From positions 98,967 through 162,966 of the forward strand of contig NZ_VIGV01000006.1 in assembly GCF_007858445.1 (NCBI RefSeq): a stretch of DNA of 64,000 nucleotides. The letters run 5' to 3'. This document shows positions 35,328 through 43,834 of this stretch, piece by piece (positions within the stretch are counted from its first letter, which is position 1; each line of letters begins with the position of its first letter). Below the pieces are notes generated by a model. That model saw nothing but the letters and a program-made list of their open reading frames with translations. It did no database searches and was not told where the DNA came from. Origin of the DNA: Tsukamurella sputi. Lineage in GTDB: Bacteria > Actinomycetota > Actinomycetes > Mycobacteriales > Mycobacteriaceae. A program made the position numbers and the translations under genes.

Positions 35328-36786
35328 TCCGCAAGGCTTTCTGAAGAACAACTCGCGCGAGCTGCCGGTCCGCCGGCCGGTCCCGCTCCGGCTCCTCGAC
35401 TGGAACGAGGTCTACAAGCCCTTCGACGGGACCACCCTGCGCAAGCAGGCGTCCCGGTGCATGGACTGTGGTATCCCGTTCTGCCACAACGGCTGCCCGC
35501 TGGGGAACCTGATCCCCGAGTGGAACACGCTGGCGTACAAGGACCGCTGGCAGGACGGCATCGAGCGGCTGCACGCGACGAACAACTTCCCGGAGTTCAC
35601 CGGGCGGCTGTGCCCCGCGCCCTGCGAGGCCTCGTGCGTGCTCGGGATCAATCAGGACCCCGTCACCATCAAGCAGGTCGAGGTCGAGCTCATCGACAAG
35701 GCCTTCGACGAGGGCTGGGTCTCGCCGCAGCATCCGACCAAGCTGACCGGCAAGAAAATCGCGGTCGTGGGCTCCGGTCCGGCGGGGCTCGCCGCGGCGC
35801 AGCAACTCACCCGTGGCGGCCACACCGTGACCGTCTTCGAGCGTGCCGATCGCATCGGCGGCCTGCTCCGCTACGGCATCCCCGAGTTCAAGATGGAGAA
35901 GCGGCACATCGACCGCCGCCTCGCCCAGATGAACGCCGAGGGCACCGTCTTCAAGACCGGCGTCAACGTGGGTGTGGACGTCACCGTCGAGCAGCTCCGC
36001 GAGGACTTCGACGCGGTCGTGCTCGCCAACGGCGCCACCCTCTGGCGTGACCTGCCGATCCCCGGCCGCGAGCTGGACGGCATCCACCAGGCGATGGAGT
36101 TCCTGCCGTGGGCCAACCGGGCCGCAGTGGGCGACGACGTCGTCGACGAGGACGGCCTCCCGCCGCTGCACGCGAAGGACAAGAAGGTCGTCATCATCGG
36201 TGGCGGCGACACCGGCGCCGACTGCCTGGGCACCTCGCTGCGCCAGGGCGCGACCAGCGTGCACCAGTTCGAGATCATGCCGATGCCGCCGCGCGAGCGT
36301 GCCGAGTCGACCCCGTGGCCGACCTACCCGCTCATGTACCGCATCAGCTCCGCGCACGAGGAGGGCGGCGAGCGTGTCTTCTCCGTGAGCACCGAGGAGT
36401 TCGTCGGCGAGGACGGCAAGGTCACCGGTCTCAAGGCCTACGAGGTCAGGATGGAGGCCGGCCGGTTCGAGAAGGTCGAGGGCACCGACTTCACCCTCGA
36501 GGCCGACCTGGTGCTGCTGGCCATGGGCTTCGTCGGCCCGCAGCGCGACGACCTGCTGGACAAGCTGGGCGTCGAGTACAACGAGCGCGGCAATGTCGCG
36601 CGCGGCGACGACTTCCAGTCGACGGTGCCGGGCGTCTTCGTCGCCGGCGACGCCGGCCGCGGCCAGTCGCTCATCGTGTGGGCCATCGCCGAGGGCCGCA
36701 GCGCTGCGGCCGCCGTCGACCGGTTCCTCATGGGCGATACGGCGCTGCCCGCCCCGATCGTCCCCACCGCTGCCCCGCAGCGCTAG
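35320..36786 (+). CDS. gltD: Glutamate synthase (NADPH), small subunit
   Basis: A 488-residue flavoprotein that passes electrons from NADPH to GltB. The N-terminal 4Fe-4S motifs are '[17 protein letters not shown]' and '[13 protein letters not shown]'. The FAD site is '[20 protein letters not shown]', the NADPH site is '[20 protein letters not shown]' and the second FAD motif is '[20 protein letters not shown]'. The start GTG at 35320 lies inside the end of gltB, so the two are co-translated. A strong hairpin follows at 36793. Confidence 0.97.
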   Translation: MADPQGFLKNNSRELPVRRPVPLRLLDWNEVYKPFDGTTLRKQASRCMDCGIPFCHNGCPLGNLIPEWNTLAYKDRWQDGIERLHATNNFPEFTGRLCPAPCEASCVLGINQDPVTIKQVEVELIDKAFDEGWVSPQHPTKLTGKKIAVVGSGPAGLAAAQQLTRGGHTVTVFERADRIGGLLRYGIPEFKMEKRHIDRRLAQMNAEGTVFKTGVNVGVDVTVEQLREDFDAVVLANGATLWRDLPIPGRELDGIHQAMEFLPWANRAAVGDDVVDEDGLPPLHAKDKKVVIIGGGDTGADCLGTSLRQGATSVHQFEIMPMPPRERAESTPWPTYPLMYRISSAHEEGGERVFSVSTEEFVGEDGKVTGLKAYEVRMEAGRFEKVEGTDFTLEADLVLLAMGFVGPQRDDLLDKLGVEYNERGNVARGDDFQSTVPGVFVAGDAGRGQSLIVWAIAEGRSAAAAVDRFLMGDTALPAPIVPTAAPQR

Positions 36787-36792
36787 TCGCCT

Positions 36793-36823
36793 CCGCCCGA
36801 CGGTGCCGCGCACCGTCGGGCGG
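36793..36823 (+). terminator. 13-bp stem terminator after gltBD
   Basis: CCGCCCGACGGTG (36793-36805) and its exact complement (36811-36823) with a 5-base loop, 7 bases after the gltD stop. Confidence 0.75.
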
Positions 36824-36873
36824 GCCGGCGCAAGGCTAGGCTCTTCGACCATGACGCACCGCCGGATCGTTCC

Positions 36874-38127
36874 GTGAACGCCGCCGTCCTGACGGTGATC
36901 GGGGCGATCGTCCTGCGATCGCTGTTCGCGACGGGACTGGCGCGCTGGAACGTCGGCGCGCCCGTCGCGATGGTCGTCGCCGGTGCCGTCGTCGCGGCGT
37001 TCTCGCCCGGTTCCTTCGGGGTGGTGGGCACCGATACCGTCTTCGTCCAGCACGCGGCCGAGATAATCCTCGCCGTGCTGCTCTTCGTGGACGCCACCGA
37101 GGTCAAGGGGCGGCGGCTGTGGGGCCGGTGGCCGGGACTGGTGGGGCGCACCCTGTTCGTGGCGATGCCCGTCGCGCTCGCGCTCGCCGTGGGCGCGGGC
37201 GCGCTCCTGTTCCCCGGCCAGGCCTTCGGGGTGCTGCTCATCCTGGCGTGCATCGTGATCCCGATCGACTTCGCCCCGGCCGACAACGTGGTCCGCGATC
37301 ACGCGCTGCCTGCGAAGGTGCGCAGCGTCCTCAACGTGGAGAGCGGCTACAACGACGGACTCGTCTCGCCGGTCTTCCTGTTCGCGCTCGCGCTGATCGG
37401 CGGGCGGCACGCGGAGGCGCAGTCGCCGCTGGGCGCCCTGGGCTCGGCGCTGCCCTCCTCGGCGATCGCCCTGGTGGTGGGCGTGCTGATGGGCGCCCTG
37501 CTGGCGGTGGTGATGGACTGGGCCACCGAGCGCGATCTCACCACGGTGCAGTCCCGGCGGATCATCGTGCTGCTCATGCCCGTGATGGTGTACTTCACGA
37601 CCGTCGCGGTGGACGGCAACGGCTTCGTCGCCGCCTTCGCCGCGGGCACCGCGTACCGGTACGTCTACCGCGGTTCGGTCGCGCGGCGACTCCGGCGGCT
37701 CGGCCCGGGCCAGTCGCCGCGTCAACCCGTCGCGGATTCGCTCAACGCGGGGTTGCTCGAGGACGTCACGCTACTGCTGACGATGGTCATGTGGTTCGTG
37801 GTCGGTCTCGCCACCGCGTACCTGTTCGTGGTGGGGATCAGCTGGCAGCAGGTGCTCTACTGCGTGCTCGCGCTCACGGTGATCCGGGTGCTATCGATCC
37901 TCATCGGCCTCGCGGGCTCGTCGATGAGCGTGCGGGAGCAGCTCCTCGTCGGAGCATTGGGGCCGCGCGGAACGACGTCGATCGTCTTCGGCCTGCTCGC
38001 CTTCAACAGCCTGCCCGACGGCCCCATCTCGGAGCTCGCGCTCTCGGTGACGGTGCTGTGCGTGCTGGGCAGCGTGTTGCTGCACGGAATGGGCGCCGGC
38101 CCGCTCACGCGGAAGGTCTCCGAGTAG
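36874..38127 (+). CDS. CPA1-type cation:proton antiporter
   Basis: A 417-residue protein with about 12 membrane segments. The ion-site region is 'VIPIDFAPADNVVRDHALPA' followed by 'KVRSVLNVESGYNDGLVSPV'; the acidic residues of PID and of ESGYND are those expected in the Na+(K+)/H+ antiporter family. 'GPRGTTSIVFGLLAF' near residue 370 is the usual C-terminal motif (GPRG..S). It exchanges sodium or potassium for protons at the plasma membrane. The start is GTG 36874. It ends 18 bases before the convergent DUF937 gene. Confidence 0.88.
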   Translation: MNAAVLTVIGAIVLRSLFATGLARWNVGAPVAMVVAGAVVAAFSPGSFGVVGTDTVFVQHAAEIILAVLLFVDATEVKGRRLWGRWPGLVGRTLFVAMPVALALAVGAGALLFPGQAFGVLLILACIVIPIDFAPADNVVRDHALPAKVRSVLNVESGYNDGLVSPVFLFALALIGGRHAEAQSPLGALGSALPSSAIALVVGVLMGALLAVVMDWATERDLTTVQSRRIIVLLMPVMVYFTTVAVDGNGFVAAFAAGTAYRYVYRGSVARRLRRLGPGQSPRQPVADSLNAGLLEDVTLLLTMVMWFVVGLATAYLFVVGISWQQVLYCVLALTVIRVLSILIGLAGSSMSVREQLLVGALGPRGTTSIVFGLLAFNSLPDGPISELALSVTVLCVLGSVLLHGMGAGPLTRKVSE

Positions 38128-38145
38128 CGGACCGGCTCCGGGTTC

Positions 38146-38667
38146 CTACTTGCCCTTGAGCAGGCCGCCCAGGATGCTGCCCAGGACGTTGCCCGCGGCG
38201 TTGCCGCCGGCCTGCTGGTTGCCGCCGCCGAGCATGTTGCCCAGGATGCTGCCGAGCACGTCGCCGCCGCTCTGCTGCGGGGCCGGGGCCTGCTCCTGCT
38301 GCGGGGCGGCCGCGCCGCCGCCGGCCAGCTTCTTCATGACGAAGCTGATCACGATGGGCGCCAGGATCGGGAGCAACTGCTTGACCAGGCCGTCGGTGAC
38401 GCCCGAGGAGAGCGGGGCCGCGGCAGCGGCCGCCACGTCGTCCGTCTTCTCGCCGAACAGGCTGGCCACGATCTCGTGGCCGTCGCCGTTGTCGGCGGCG
38501 TCGATGAGCTGGGCCTGCGGCTCGGTGGTGTCCTGCGCCTGCAGGCCGGCGAGCAGCGTCGGCACCGTCTGCTGGACGGCCTCAGAGGCGACGTCCTCGG
38601 AGACGCCGAGCTGGGCGGCGATGTCGGCGAGCGGGATGGACTTGATCAGGTCGTCGAGATCGGACAC
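38146..38667 (-). CDS. DUF937 domain protein
   Basis: A 173-residue protein. 'DLIKSIPLADIAAQLGVSED' and 'VASEAVQQTVPTLLAGLQAQ' match the start of DUF937 (related to YidB), with 'LLPILAPIVISFVMKKLAGG' as its last helix. The C-terminal 45 residues are Gln/Gly/Asn-rich with the tandem segments 'DVLGSILGNMLGGG' and 'NVLGSILGGLLKG'. A clear ribosome-binding site AAGGAG stands 4 bases before the GTG. The function is unknown. Confidence 0.8.
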   Translation of the reverse strand: MSDLDDLIKSIPLADIAAQLGVSEDVASEAVQQTVPTLLAGLQAQDTTEPQAQLIDAADNGDGHEIVASLFGEKTDDVAAAAAAPLSSGVTDGLVKQLLPILAPIVISFVMKKLAGGGAAAPQQEQAPAPQQSGGDVLGSILGNMLGGGNQQAGGNAAGNVLGSILGGLLKGK

Positions 38668-38804
38668 GGTTCTCCTTGGAGGATGTGTGAGGACGCAAAT
38701 TGCGGGCGAACCCCCACAGCGTAGCCGCGGTGCGCGAGGGTGCTCGCGGGAACCCGGATGTGAGGAGCAACACGCGCGGCGCCTGAGCGCTGGACCCGGT
38801 CGCT

Positions 38805-39008
38805 GTGAGGGAATACAGTATCTGTAACCCACCGTTCCGCATCGAGATCGCACCGGAGACCGTCGTGAAGCTGCACCGCCGCCCCACCACCCTGCTGGGC
38901 TCGAAGGCGATCTCCCGGCTGCGCAATCGCCGGCTCGTGCGGATGCTGGCCGAGGACGGCGAGCGTCTGGTCACCCCGTCGGACCTGCGGTCCCTCCGGG
39001 CGGGGTAG
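38805..39008 (+). CDS. Possible small basic protein
   Basis: A 67-codon frame from GTG 38805 (alternative GTG 38862) rich in Arg and Leu ('LGSKAISRLRNRRLVRMLAE'). It overlaps the end of the convergent hydrolase by 38 bases. It lies in the 303-base gap between the DUF937 start and the hydrolase stop (38668-38970), where I see no other feature. The only support is the open frame and its composition; it may not be expressed. Confidence 0.25.
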   Translation: MREYSICNPPFRIEIAPETVVKLHRRPTTLLGSKAISRLRNRRLVRMLAEDGERLVTPSDLRSLRAG

Positions 39009-39852
39009 TCGCGTCCAGGATCAGCGCCGCCACCTGCGCGGGCTGATCGATCATGGCGTGATGCCCGCTCGGCGCGATCACCGCGTACCGCCCGTGCAGG
39101 ATCTCCGCCAATTCCTCCTGCTGCCCGAGCCAGCTCGTGTTCCACGGCGTGCGCCTGCCGGTGAAGGCCGCGGCCACCGTGACCGGGACGTCCGGTGGCA
39201 GGGGAGTCTCCTGACGCAGATCCGCCAGCTCGTGCGCCAGTACCGGATAGCGGCCGTTCTCCAGGAAGGCCGCGCGGAAGTAGTCCTCGGAGGAGAGGAT
39301 CGATGCGTACTCGGGTGGCGGGTCGCCCGCGCCCAGGAGCCGGTGCGCCGCCGGACCGGCGCGGTTCATCCCGACCGCGGTCGCCGCGTCCGCGGACCGC
39401 AGTAGCAGCGCATCGCGCAGATCGCCGGGCAGCACCCAGCGCGGCGACGCCTCCACGCTCCCGTCGAGGATCACCGCTGCCGCTGTCCGGCTGGGGAATT
39501 CGCGGAGGAAGGCCTCGACGTAGAAGCTGGCCATCGAGTGGGCGACCATCACCGCGGACTCGATCTCCAGAGCGTCCAGCAGATCCCGCAGCCGGGTGAC
39601 CTCGGAGTCCAGGGTGGGGACGGCGCCGTCGGGCCAGGGATCGGACAGGCCGTACCCGGGCCGGTCCAGCCGGACGACGGTGCGGCCGGGCGTGAGGAGC
39701 TCCGTCACGGCGTCCCAGTCGAACCAGTTCCCGGCCAGTCCGGAGCTCAGCACGACGGGCGGTCCGGTGACGGGGCCGGTCGCCGCGTCGACCACCACGT
39801 GGGTGCGGGTACCCGCGAGTTCGAGCAGCACTCCCCGAGAATAGTCGGGCAT
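38971..39852 (-). CDS. Alpha/beta hydrolase
   Basis: A 293-residue hydrolase. 'PPVVLSSGLAGNWFDWDAVT' holds the oxyanion region and 'TVVRLDRPGYGLSDPWPDGA' the strand-4 segment (DRPGxGxSD). 'VMVAHSMASFYVEAFLREFP' gives the nucleophile serine, and 'SGHHAMIDQPAQVAALI' the catalytic His. There is no signal peptide and no sign of a particular substrate. ATG 39852 is chosen; the in-frame extension upstream runs through the opposite S4 gene. Its start codon overlaps the start region of that divergent gene. Confidence 0.88.
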   Translation of the reverse strand: MPDYSRGVLLELAGTRTHVVVDAATGPVTGPPVVLSSGLAGNWFDWDAVTELLTPGRTVVRLDRPGYGLSDPWPDGAVPTLDSEVTRLRDLLDALEIESAVMVAHSMASFYVEAFLREFPSRTAAAVILDGSVEASPRWVLPGDLRDALLLRSADAATAVGMNRAGPAAHRLLGAGDPPPEYASILSSEDYFRAAFLENGRYPVLAHELADLRQETPLPPDVPVTVAAAFTGRRTPWNTSWLGQQEELAEILHGRYAVIAPSGHHAMIDQPAQVAALILDATTPPGGTAGPTG

Positions 39853-40081
39853 GATGAGGAGCGTGAGTGAGGCGATCGACGTGACCATCAGCGACGAGGT
39901 GATCCGGCTGGGGCAGTTCCTCAAGCTGGCGGGTCTCATCGACTCCGGTGCCGAGGCGAAGGCGGTGATCGCCGACGGCGAGGTGGAGGTGAACGGCGAG
40001 GTGGACCTGCGGCGCGGGCGGCAACTCGCCGTCGGCGACGTGGTGCAGGTGTTCGGGCGGTCGGCCCGCGTCGCGCGCTGA
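39851..40081 (+). CDS. RNA-binding S4-domain protein (YbcJ/RlbA-like)
   Basis: A protein of up to 76 residues that is nearly all one S4 domain: 'IRLGQFLKLAGLIDSGAEAK', 'AVIADGEVEVNGEVDLRRGR', 'QLAVGDVVQVF'. Such single-domain proteins bind structured RNA, probably ribosomal, though targets are unclear. Start: ATG 39851 or 39854, or GTG 39863. The first two overlap the ATG of the divergent hydrolase (CATGATG), so GTG 39863 may be the true one, giving 72 residues. Confidence 0.88.
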   Translation: MMRSVSEAIDVTISDEVIRLGQFLKLAGLIDSGAEAKAVIADGEVEVNGEVDLRRGRQLAVGDVVQVFGRSARVAR

Positions 40082-40156
40082 GCGCTCAGCCCGCGGGGTG
40101 AGGCGCCACCTGCCCCGAGGACGCTTCCGCGTGGTGACGGCCCCGGGGGATGTGGA

Positions 40157-40648
40157 TCAGCGGAGGACGATGCCGTCGTCGTCGCTGAAGAGGATGTCGC
40201 CCGGGTTGAAGGTCACCCCGCCGAAGGTGACCGGAACGTCGCGCTGCCCCTCGGCGGTCTTCGTGGACTTGCGCGGGTTGGTGCCGAGCGCCTTCACACC
40301 GATGTCGAGCGTGCCGATCACGGCGGCGTCGCGGACGGCGCCGTAGGCCACGATGCCCGCCCAGCCGTTGGACCGGCCGAGCTCGGCGATGAGGTCGCCG
40401 ACCAGGGCGGTGTGCAGCGAGGGCACACCGTCGGCGTCCGAGCCGTCGATGACGAGCACGCGGCCCTCACCCGGCTCGCCGAGGACCGACTTGAGCAGCG
40501 CGTTGTCCTGGAAGCACTTCACGGTGACCACCTCGCCGGCGAACTGCCGACGTCCGCCGAACTGGCGGAACTGGGTGTCGCAGCTGCGCACGTCGGGGCC
40601 GATCTCGTCGACCAGGTCAGCGGTGGGGGTGAACTGCACGTGACTCAT
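40157..40648 (-). CDS. rraA: RraA-family protein (RNase E inhibitor-like/HMG aldolase fold)
   Basis: A 163-residue RraA protein: '[20 protein letters not shown]', '[20 protein letters not shown]', '[20 protein letters not shown]', '[20 protein letters not shown]', '[20 protein letters not shown]'. In E. coli RraA binds and inhibits RNase E. Relatives with the same core are class II HMG/oxaloacetate aldolases, and the metal-binding segment (GxxxxNxWAGIVxxGAVRD) needed for that activity is present, so either role is possible. The ATG overlaps the end of a small upstream frame by four bases. Confidence 0.9.
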   Translation of the reverse strand: MSHVQFTPTADLVDEIGPDVRSCDTQFRQFGGRRQFAGEVVTVKCFQDNALLKSVLGEPGEGRVLVIDGSDADGVPSLHTALVGDLIAELGRSNGWAGIVAYGAVRDAAVIGTLDIGVKALGTNPRKSTKTAEGQRDVPVTFGGVTFNPGDILFSDDDGIVLR

Positions 40649-40839
40649 GGCCGCCAGGGTATCCGGCTCGAGGATTCCGCCGATGACGAGGTGGCGATCG
40701 ATATGTGCGGCGCCGCGCCGGTAGCAGCGGATTCCACGACGTGTACGCCCCCGCGATGGCGGCCGGCACGCACGATGTCGAGGATCTCGGCGAAGATCGC
40801 GGGCCCATTGCCGGTCACTTCCGTGTAGTCGAGTCGCAT
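40645..40839 (-). CDS. Possible small protein upstream of rraA
   Basis: A 64-residue frame (ATG 40839, '[20 protein letters not shown]' then '[17 protein letters not shown]'). Its TGA overlaps the rraA ATG (ATGA), which supports translation. No family is recognised and the last 20 residues are Ser-rich and unconvincing. It occupies part of the 338-base gap 40649-40986, the rest of which holds only the gabD2 promoter. Confidence 0.3.
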   Translation of the reverse strand: MRLDYTEVTGNGPAIFAEILDIVRAGRHRGGVHVVESAATGAAPHISIATSSSAESSSRIPWRP

Positions 40840-40951
40840 CACGAGGTAGCCGCCGCGCATCGCGGCACGGTCACGCCGGTTGTCCTCCAGGCGCTGCGGC
40901 CCGGTGTGGTGTGCGGCGCTTGGTTCTCCGCCTCGGGGATCGGGAACGCTA

Positions 40952-40980
40952 TTGAGGCACCGTCAACAAGCGGGTATTCT
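40952..40980 (+). promoter_or_regulatory. Promoter of gabD2, probably leaderless
   Basis: TTGAGG (40952-40957), a 17-base spacer, TATTCT (40975-40980), then only six bases to the ATG at 40987. Transcription should start at or next to the A of the ATG. There is no ribosome-binding site in between. Confidence 0.65.
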
Positions 40981-40986
40981 GGCGTC

Positions 40987-42537
40987 ATGCCAGCACCTAC
41001 CCAGGCCACGTTCGACCGTCTTCGCGCCCTCTCGGCGTTCGACCACCCGGAGCAGCGGGACTCGCGCGATGTGCTCGAGGCGTTCTCGGGTGAGAAGGTC
41101 ACCACCATCCCCGTCGGCACCGTCGAGGATGTGGAGAAGGCCTTCGAGCGCGCGCGCCTGGCGCAGAAGCAGTGGGCAGCGCGCAGCGCGAAGGACCGCG
41201 CCGCGGTGCTGCTGAAGTTCGCGGACCTGGTGAACGACCATCGTGCCGAGCTGATGGACATGGTGCAGCTGGAGACCGGCAAGGCGCGACAGTACGCCCA
41301 GGAGGAGGCGCTGGACGTCGCGATGACGGCCCGCTGGTACGGCAAGAACGCGCCGAAGATCCTGGCGGAGAAGAGCACCGACGGCATGATCCCGGTGTTC
41401 ACCAAGACCCGTGTGCGCTACCAGCCCAAGGGCGTCGTCGGCGTCATCGCGCCGTGGAACTACCCGATCACCCTCGCCGTCTCGGACGGCATCGCCGCCC
41501 TCGCCGCGGGTAACGCCGTCGTGCTCAAGCCCGACTCGCAGACGCCGTACTGCGCGCTCGCGGCCGTCGAGTTGCTCTACCGCGCGGGCCTGCCGCGCGA
41601 CCTGTTCGCCGTGGTCCCGGGCCCGGGCGGTGTCGTCGGTACGGCCATCGTCGAGCGGGCCGACTACCTCATGTTCACCGGCTCCTCCGCCACCGGCGCG
41701 ACCCTGGCCGAGCAGTGCGGCAAGCGCCTGATCGGCTTCTCCGCCGAGCTCGGCGGCAAGAACCCGATGGTGGTCACCAAGGACGCGGACATCGCGCACA
41801 CGGCCGACGGTGCCGCCCGCGCCGCGTTCTCGAACTCCGGCCAGCTGTGCATCTCGATCGAGCGGATCTACGTCGAGCGGGAGATCGCCGACGAGTTCGC
41901 GCGCGCCTTCGCCGAGCGAACCGCGAACCTCGCGCTGGGCGCCGGTTACGACTTCGAGAACGAGATGGGCTCGCTGGCCAGCAAGTCGCAGATCGACACC
42001 GTTGCCGCGCACGTCGACGACGCCGTCGCGAAGGGCGCCACGGTGCTCGCCGGCGGCAAGGCCCGGCCCGACCTGGGTCCGTTCTTCTACGAGCCGACGG
42101 TGCTCAAGGACGTCCCGGAGGAGGCGGTCTGCTTCAAGTCCGAGACCTTCGGTCCGCTCGTCTCGATCTACCCGGTGGACTCCATCGACGAGGCCGTCGA
42201 GAAGGCGAATGACACCGAGTACGGCCTCAACGCCAGCGTCTTCGCCGGGTCGACGAAGCAGGCGCACGAGATCGCCGAGCGGATCAACGCCGGCACCGTC
42301 AACATCAACGAGGGCTACGCCGCGGCGTGGGGTTCCACCGCGGCGCCGATGGGCGGCATGGGCATCTCGGGCGTCGGTCGCCGCCACGGCGCCGAGGGGC
42401 TGCTGAAGTACTGCGAGTCGAAGACCATCGCGCAGCAGCGGGTCATCGGCATCGGCGGGATCAAGGGCGTGCCCCGCAACGTCTTCCTCAACGTGATGCC
42501 CTCGGCGGTCAAAGCGCTCAAGCTGATCGGCCGGTAG
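40987..42537 (+). CDS. gabD2: Succinic semialdehyde dehydrogenase (GabD2-type aldehyde dehydrogenase)
   Basis: A 516-residue NAD(P)-dependent aldehyde dehydrogenase. 'VGVIAPWNYPITLAVSDGIA' and 'GNAVVLKPDSQTPYCALAAV' form the cofactor site, Glu254 in 'AELGGKNPMVV' is the general base, and Cys288 in 'NSGQLCISIERIYVE' is the nucleophile. 'ETFGPLVSIYPVDSIDEAVE' is typical. Length and the GQLCISIERIYV segment match the mycobacterial GabD2 group, which oxidises succinic semialdehyde to succinate in the GABA shunt. The gene ends at a strong bidirectional terminator. Confidence 0.9.
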   Translation: MPAPTQATFDRLRALSAFDHPEQRDSRDVLEAFSGEKVTTIPVGTVEDVEKAFERARLAQKQWAARSAKDRAAVLLKFADLVNDHRAELMDMVQLETGKARQYAQEEALDVAMTARWYGKNAPKILAEKSTDGMIPVFTKTRVRYQPKGVVGVIAPWNYPITLAVSDGIAALAAGNAVVLKPDSQTPYCALAAVELLYRAGLPRDLFAVVPGPGGVVGTAIVERADYLMFTGSSATGATLAEQCGKRLIGFSAELGGKNPMVVTKDADIAHTADGAARAAFSNSGQLCISIERIYVEREIADEFARAFAERTANLALGAGYDFENEMGSLASKSQIDTVAAHVDDAVAKGATVLAGGKARPDLGPFFYEPTVLKDVPEEAVCFKSETFGPLVSIYPVDSIDEAVEKANDTEYGLNASVFAGSTKQAHEIAERINAGTVNINEGYAAAWGSTAAPMGGMGISGVGRRHGAEGLLKYCESKTIAQQRVIGIGGIKGVPRNVFLNVMPSAVKALKLIGR

Positions 42538-42550
42538 CCCGACGGACCGC

Positions 42551-42581
42551 GACGGCCCCCTCCGGTGCGGAGGGGGCCGTC
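42551..42581. terminator. Bidirectional terminator between gabD2 and SnoaL gene
   Basis: GACGGCCCCCTCCG and its exact complement (14 bp each) with a 3-base loop; GTTGTTCTC follows on the plus strand. It sits between convergent genes. Confidence 0.85.
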
Positions 42582-42593
42582 GTTGTTCTCCGG

Positions 42594-42947
42594 TCAGGAC
42601 GGGACCCGGTCCAGGAATCCGGCGACGGTGGCGATGCGTCCGTCGCCGTCGACGGTCACCACGTCGAAGCCGATGACCGGCGGCTCCGCGCCCGTGGGAC
42701 CGAGGCCCCACTGGAACCGGACCTGGCGGTGGTGTCCGTCGGGCTCGCCGATGAGGGTGAACTCGAAGCCGGGGAACTGCTCGTGCACGCCGGCCACGAC
42801 GGCGCCGATGGCCTCCGTCCCGGCGACCTCGGCCATCGGATCGGTGTACGTGGCGCTCGGCGACCAGTGCTGCGCGAGCAGATCGCGGCGGGCCTGGCCG
42901 TCGGTGCAGTTCCAGGTGGCGAGGTAGGCGTCGACGACGTGGTTCAT
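42594..42947 (-). CDS. SnoaL/NTF2-like fold protein
   Basis: A 117-residue protein: 'HVVDAYLATWNCTDGQARRD' then 'LLAQHWSPSATYTDPMAEVA', the usual start of SnoaL-like (NTF2 fold) proteins, and 'GFDVVTVDGDGRIATVAGFL' as the last strands. Members are small isomerases, hydrolases or ligand-binding proteins; the substrate is unknown. It is divergent from an MmyB-like regulator with a palindrome between them, the common pairing of such regulators with a small metabolic gene. Confidence 0.85.
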   Translation of the reverse strand: MNHVVDAYLATWNCTDGQARRDLLAQHWSPSATYTDPMAEVAGTEAIGAVVAGVHEQFPGFEFTLIGEPDGHHRQVRFQWGLGPTGAEPPVIGFDVVTVDGDGRIATVAGFLDRVPS

Positions 42948-43020
42948 GGTGCCCTCCAGGGGATCTCGGTAAGGTCGATTCGAACGGTTCCGAGCATGCC
43001 GCCGATCCCGATGCGTGGCG

Positions 43021-43037
43021 ATTACCTCGGAGGTAAT
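43021..43037. promoter_or_regulatory. 17-bp palindromic operator of the MmyB-like regulator
   Basis: ATTACCTC-G-GAGGTAAT. It lies 36 bases before the regulator ATG and next to the -35 position of its promoter (-10 candidate TACATT at 43060-43065). Confidence 0.7.
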
Positions 43038-43072
43038 GGTGGCACCTCCCCGACGCGGCTACATTCGCGACC

Positions 43073-43834
43073 ATGACGACGATCGAGGTGGGACCGCTCC
43101 TGCGCACCTGGCGGCAGCGGCGACGGCTGAGCCAGCTCGAACTCGCCAGCCGCGCCGAGGTCAGCGGGCGGCACCTGAGCTTCGTCGAGACGGGACGGTC
43201 GCGTCCCAGCGCGGAGATGATCCTGCGGCTCGCGGAGCACCTGGAGGTACCGCCTCGAGAGCGCGACGCCCTCTTGGTGGCGGGCGGCTTCGCCCCGCGG
43301 TACGACCGGACCGCGGACGCGGCGGGCGTCCTCGCCTCGTTCCGGACGCTGCTCGACGCACACGCGCCCTACCCCGCGGTGCTGCTCGACCGCTACTGGG
43401 ATCTGGTGGACGCCAACGACGTAGTGCCGCCGTTGCTCGCCGGGTGCGCCCCGCACCTGCTGGAGCCGCCGATCAACGTCGTGCGGCTCAGCCTGCACCC
43501 GGACGGACTCGCGCCGCGCATCGTCGAACTCGGGGCCTGGCGGGAACACCTGTTGCACCAGGTGGCGGCGCGGGCCGACCGCACCGCCGATCCGCGGCTC
43601 GCCGACCTACTCGCCGAGTGCGGGGAGTACCCGTCCGGCGGGCCTGCTCCCGCGCCGTCCGGCCCCGTCGTCGAGCTCGTCCTCCGCATGCCCGACGGTG
43701 CGCCGCCCCTGCGGCTGTTCAGCGTGGTCAGTACGGTGCTCACCCCGCAGGACGCCACCGTCGACGAGCTGCACCTGGAGACCTTCCTCCCCGCGGACGA
43801 GGCTACGCGGAGACGGCTACAGGCGGGGGCCTGA
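43073..43834 (+). CDS. XRE-family regulator with MmyB-like ligand-binding domain
   Basis: A 253-residue regulator. Residues 5-65 are a Cro/CI-type helix-turn-helix ('LLRTWRQRRRLSQLELASRA', 'EVSGRHLSFVETGRSRPSAE'). The rest resembles the MmyB-like ligand-binding domain (PF17765, PAS-like): 'YPAVLLDRYWDLVDANDVVP', 'NVVRLSLHPDGLAPRIVELG', 'LRLFSVVSTVLTPQDATVDE' and 'LHLETFLPADEATR'. Streptomyces MmyB acts in methylenomycin production, and some members bind fatty acids. The start may be leaderless, since the -10-like TACATT ends 7 bases upstream. Its end overlaps the SGNH esterase gene by 18 bases. Confidence 0.9.
   Translation: MTTIEVGPLLRTWRQRRRLSQLELASRAEVSGRHLSFVETGRSRPSAEMILRLAEHLEVPPRERDALLVAGGFAPRYDRTADAAGVLASFRTLLDAHAPYPAVLLDRYWDLVDANDVVPPLLAGCAPHLLEPPINVVRLSLHPDGLAPRIVELGAWREHLLHQVAARADRTADPRLADLLAECGEYPSGGPAPAPSGPVVELVLRMPDGAPPLRLFSVVSTVLTPQDATVDELHLETFLPADEATRRRLQAGA

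Noticed and set aside
30561-35351. 1596-codon open frame on the minus strand opposite gltB
   Set aside because: gltB has full-length homology and conserved catalytic motifs. The antisense frame is long only because of high GC at third codon positions, and its translation is low-complexity Leu/Arg/Val/His-rich.
35263-37725. 820-codon minus-strand frame across gltD and the antiporter gene
   Set aside because: It runs opposite two well-supported genes and their terminator, and has no recognisable domain.
40617-40808. 63-codon minus-strand frame overlapping the rraA start
   Set aside because: Arg/Pro/Ser-rich shadow in another frame, with no coupling signal of its own.
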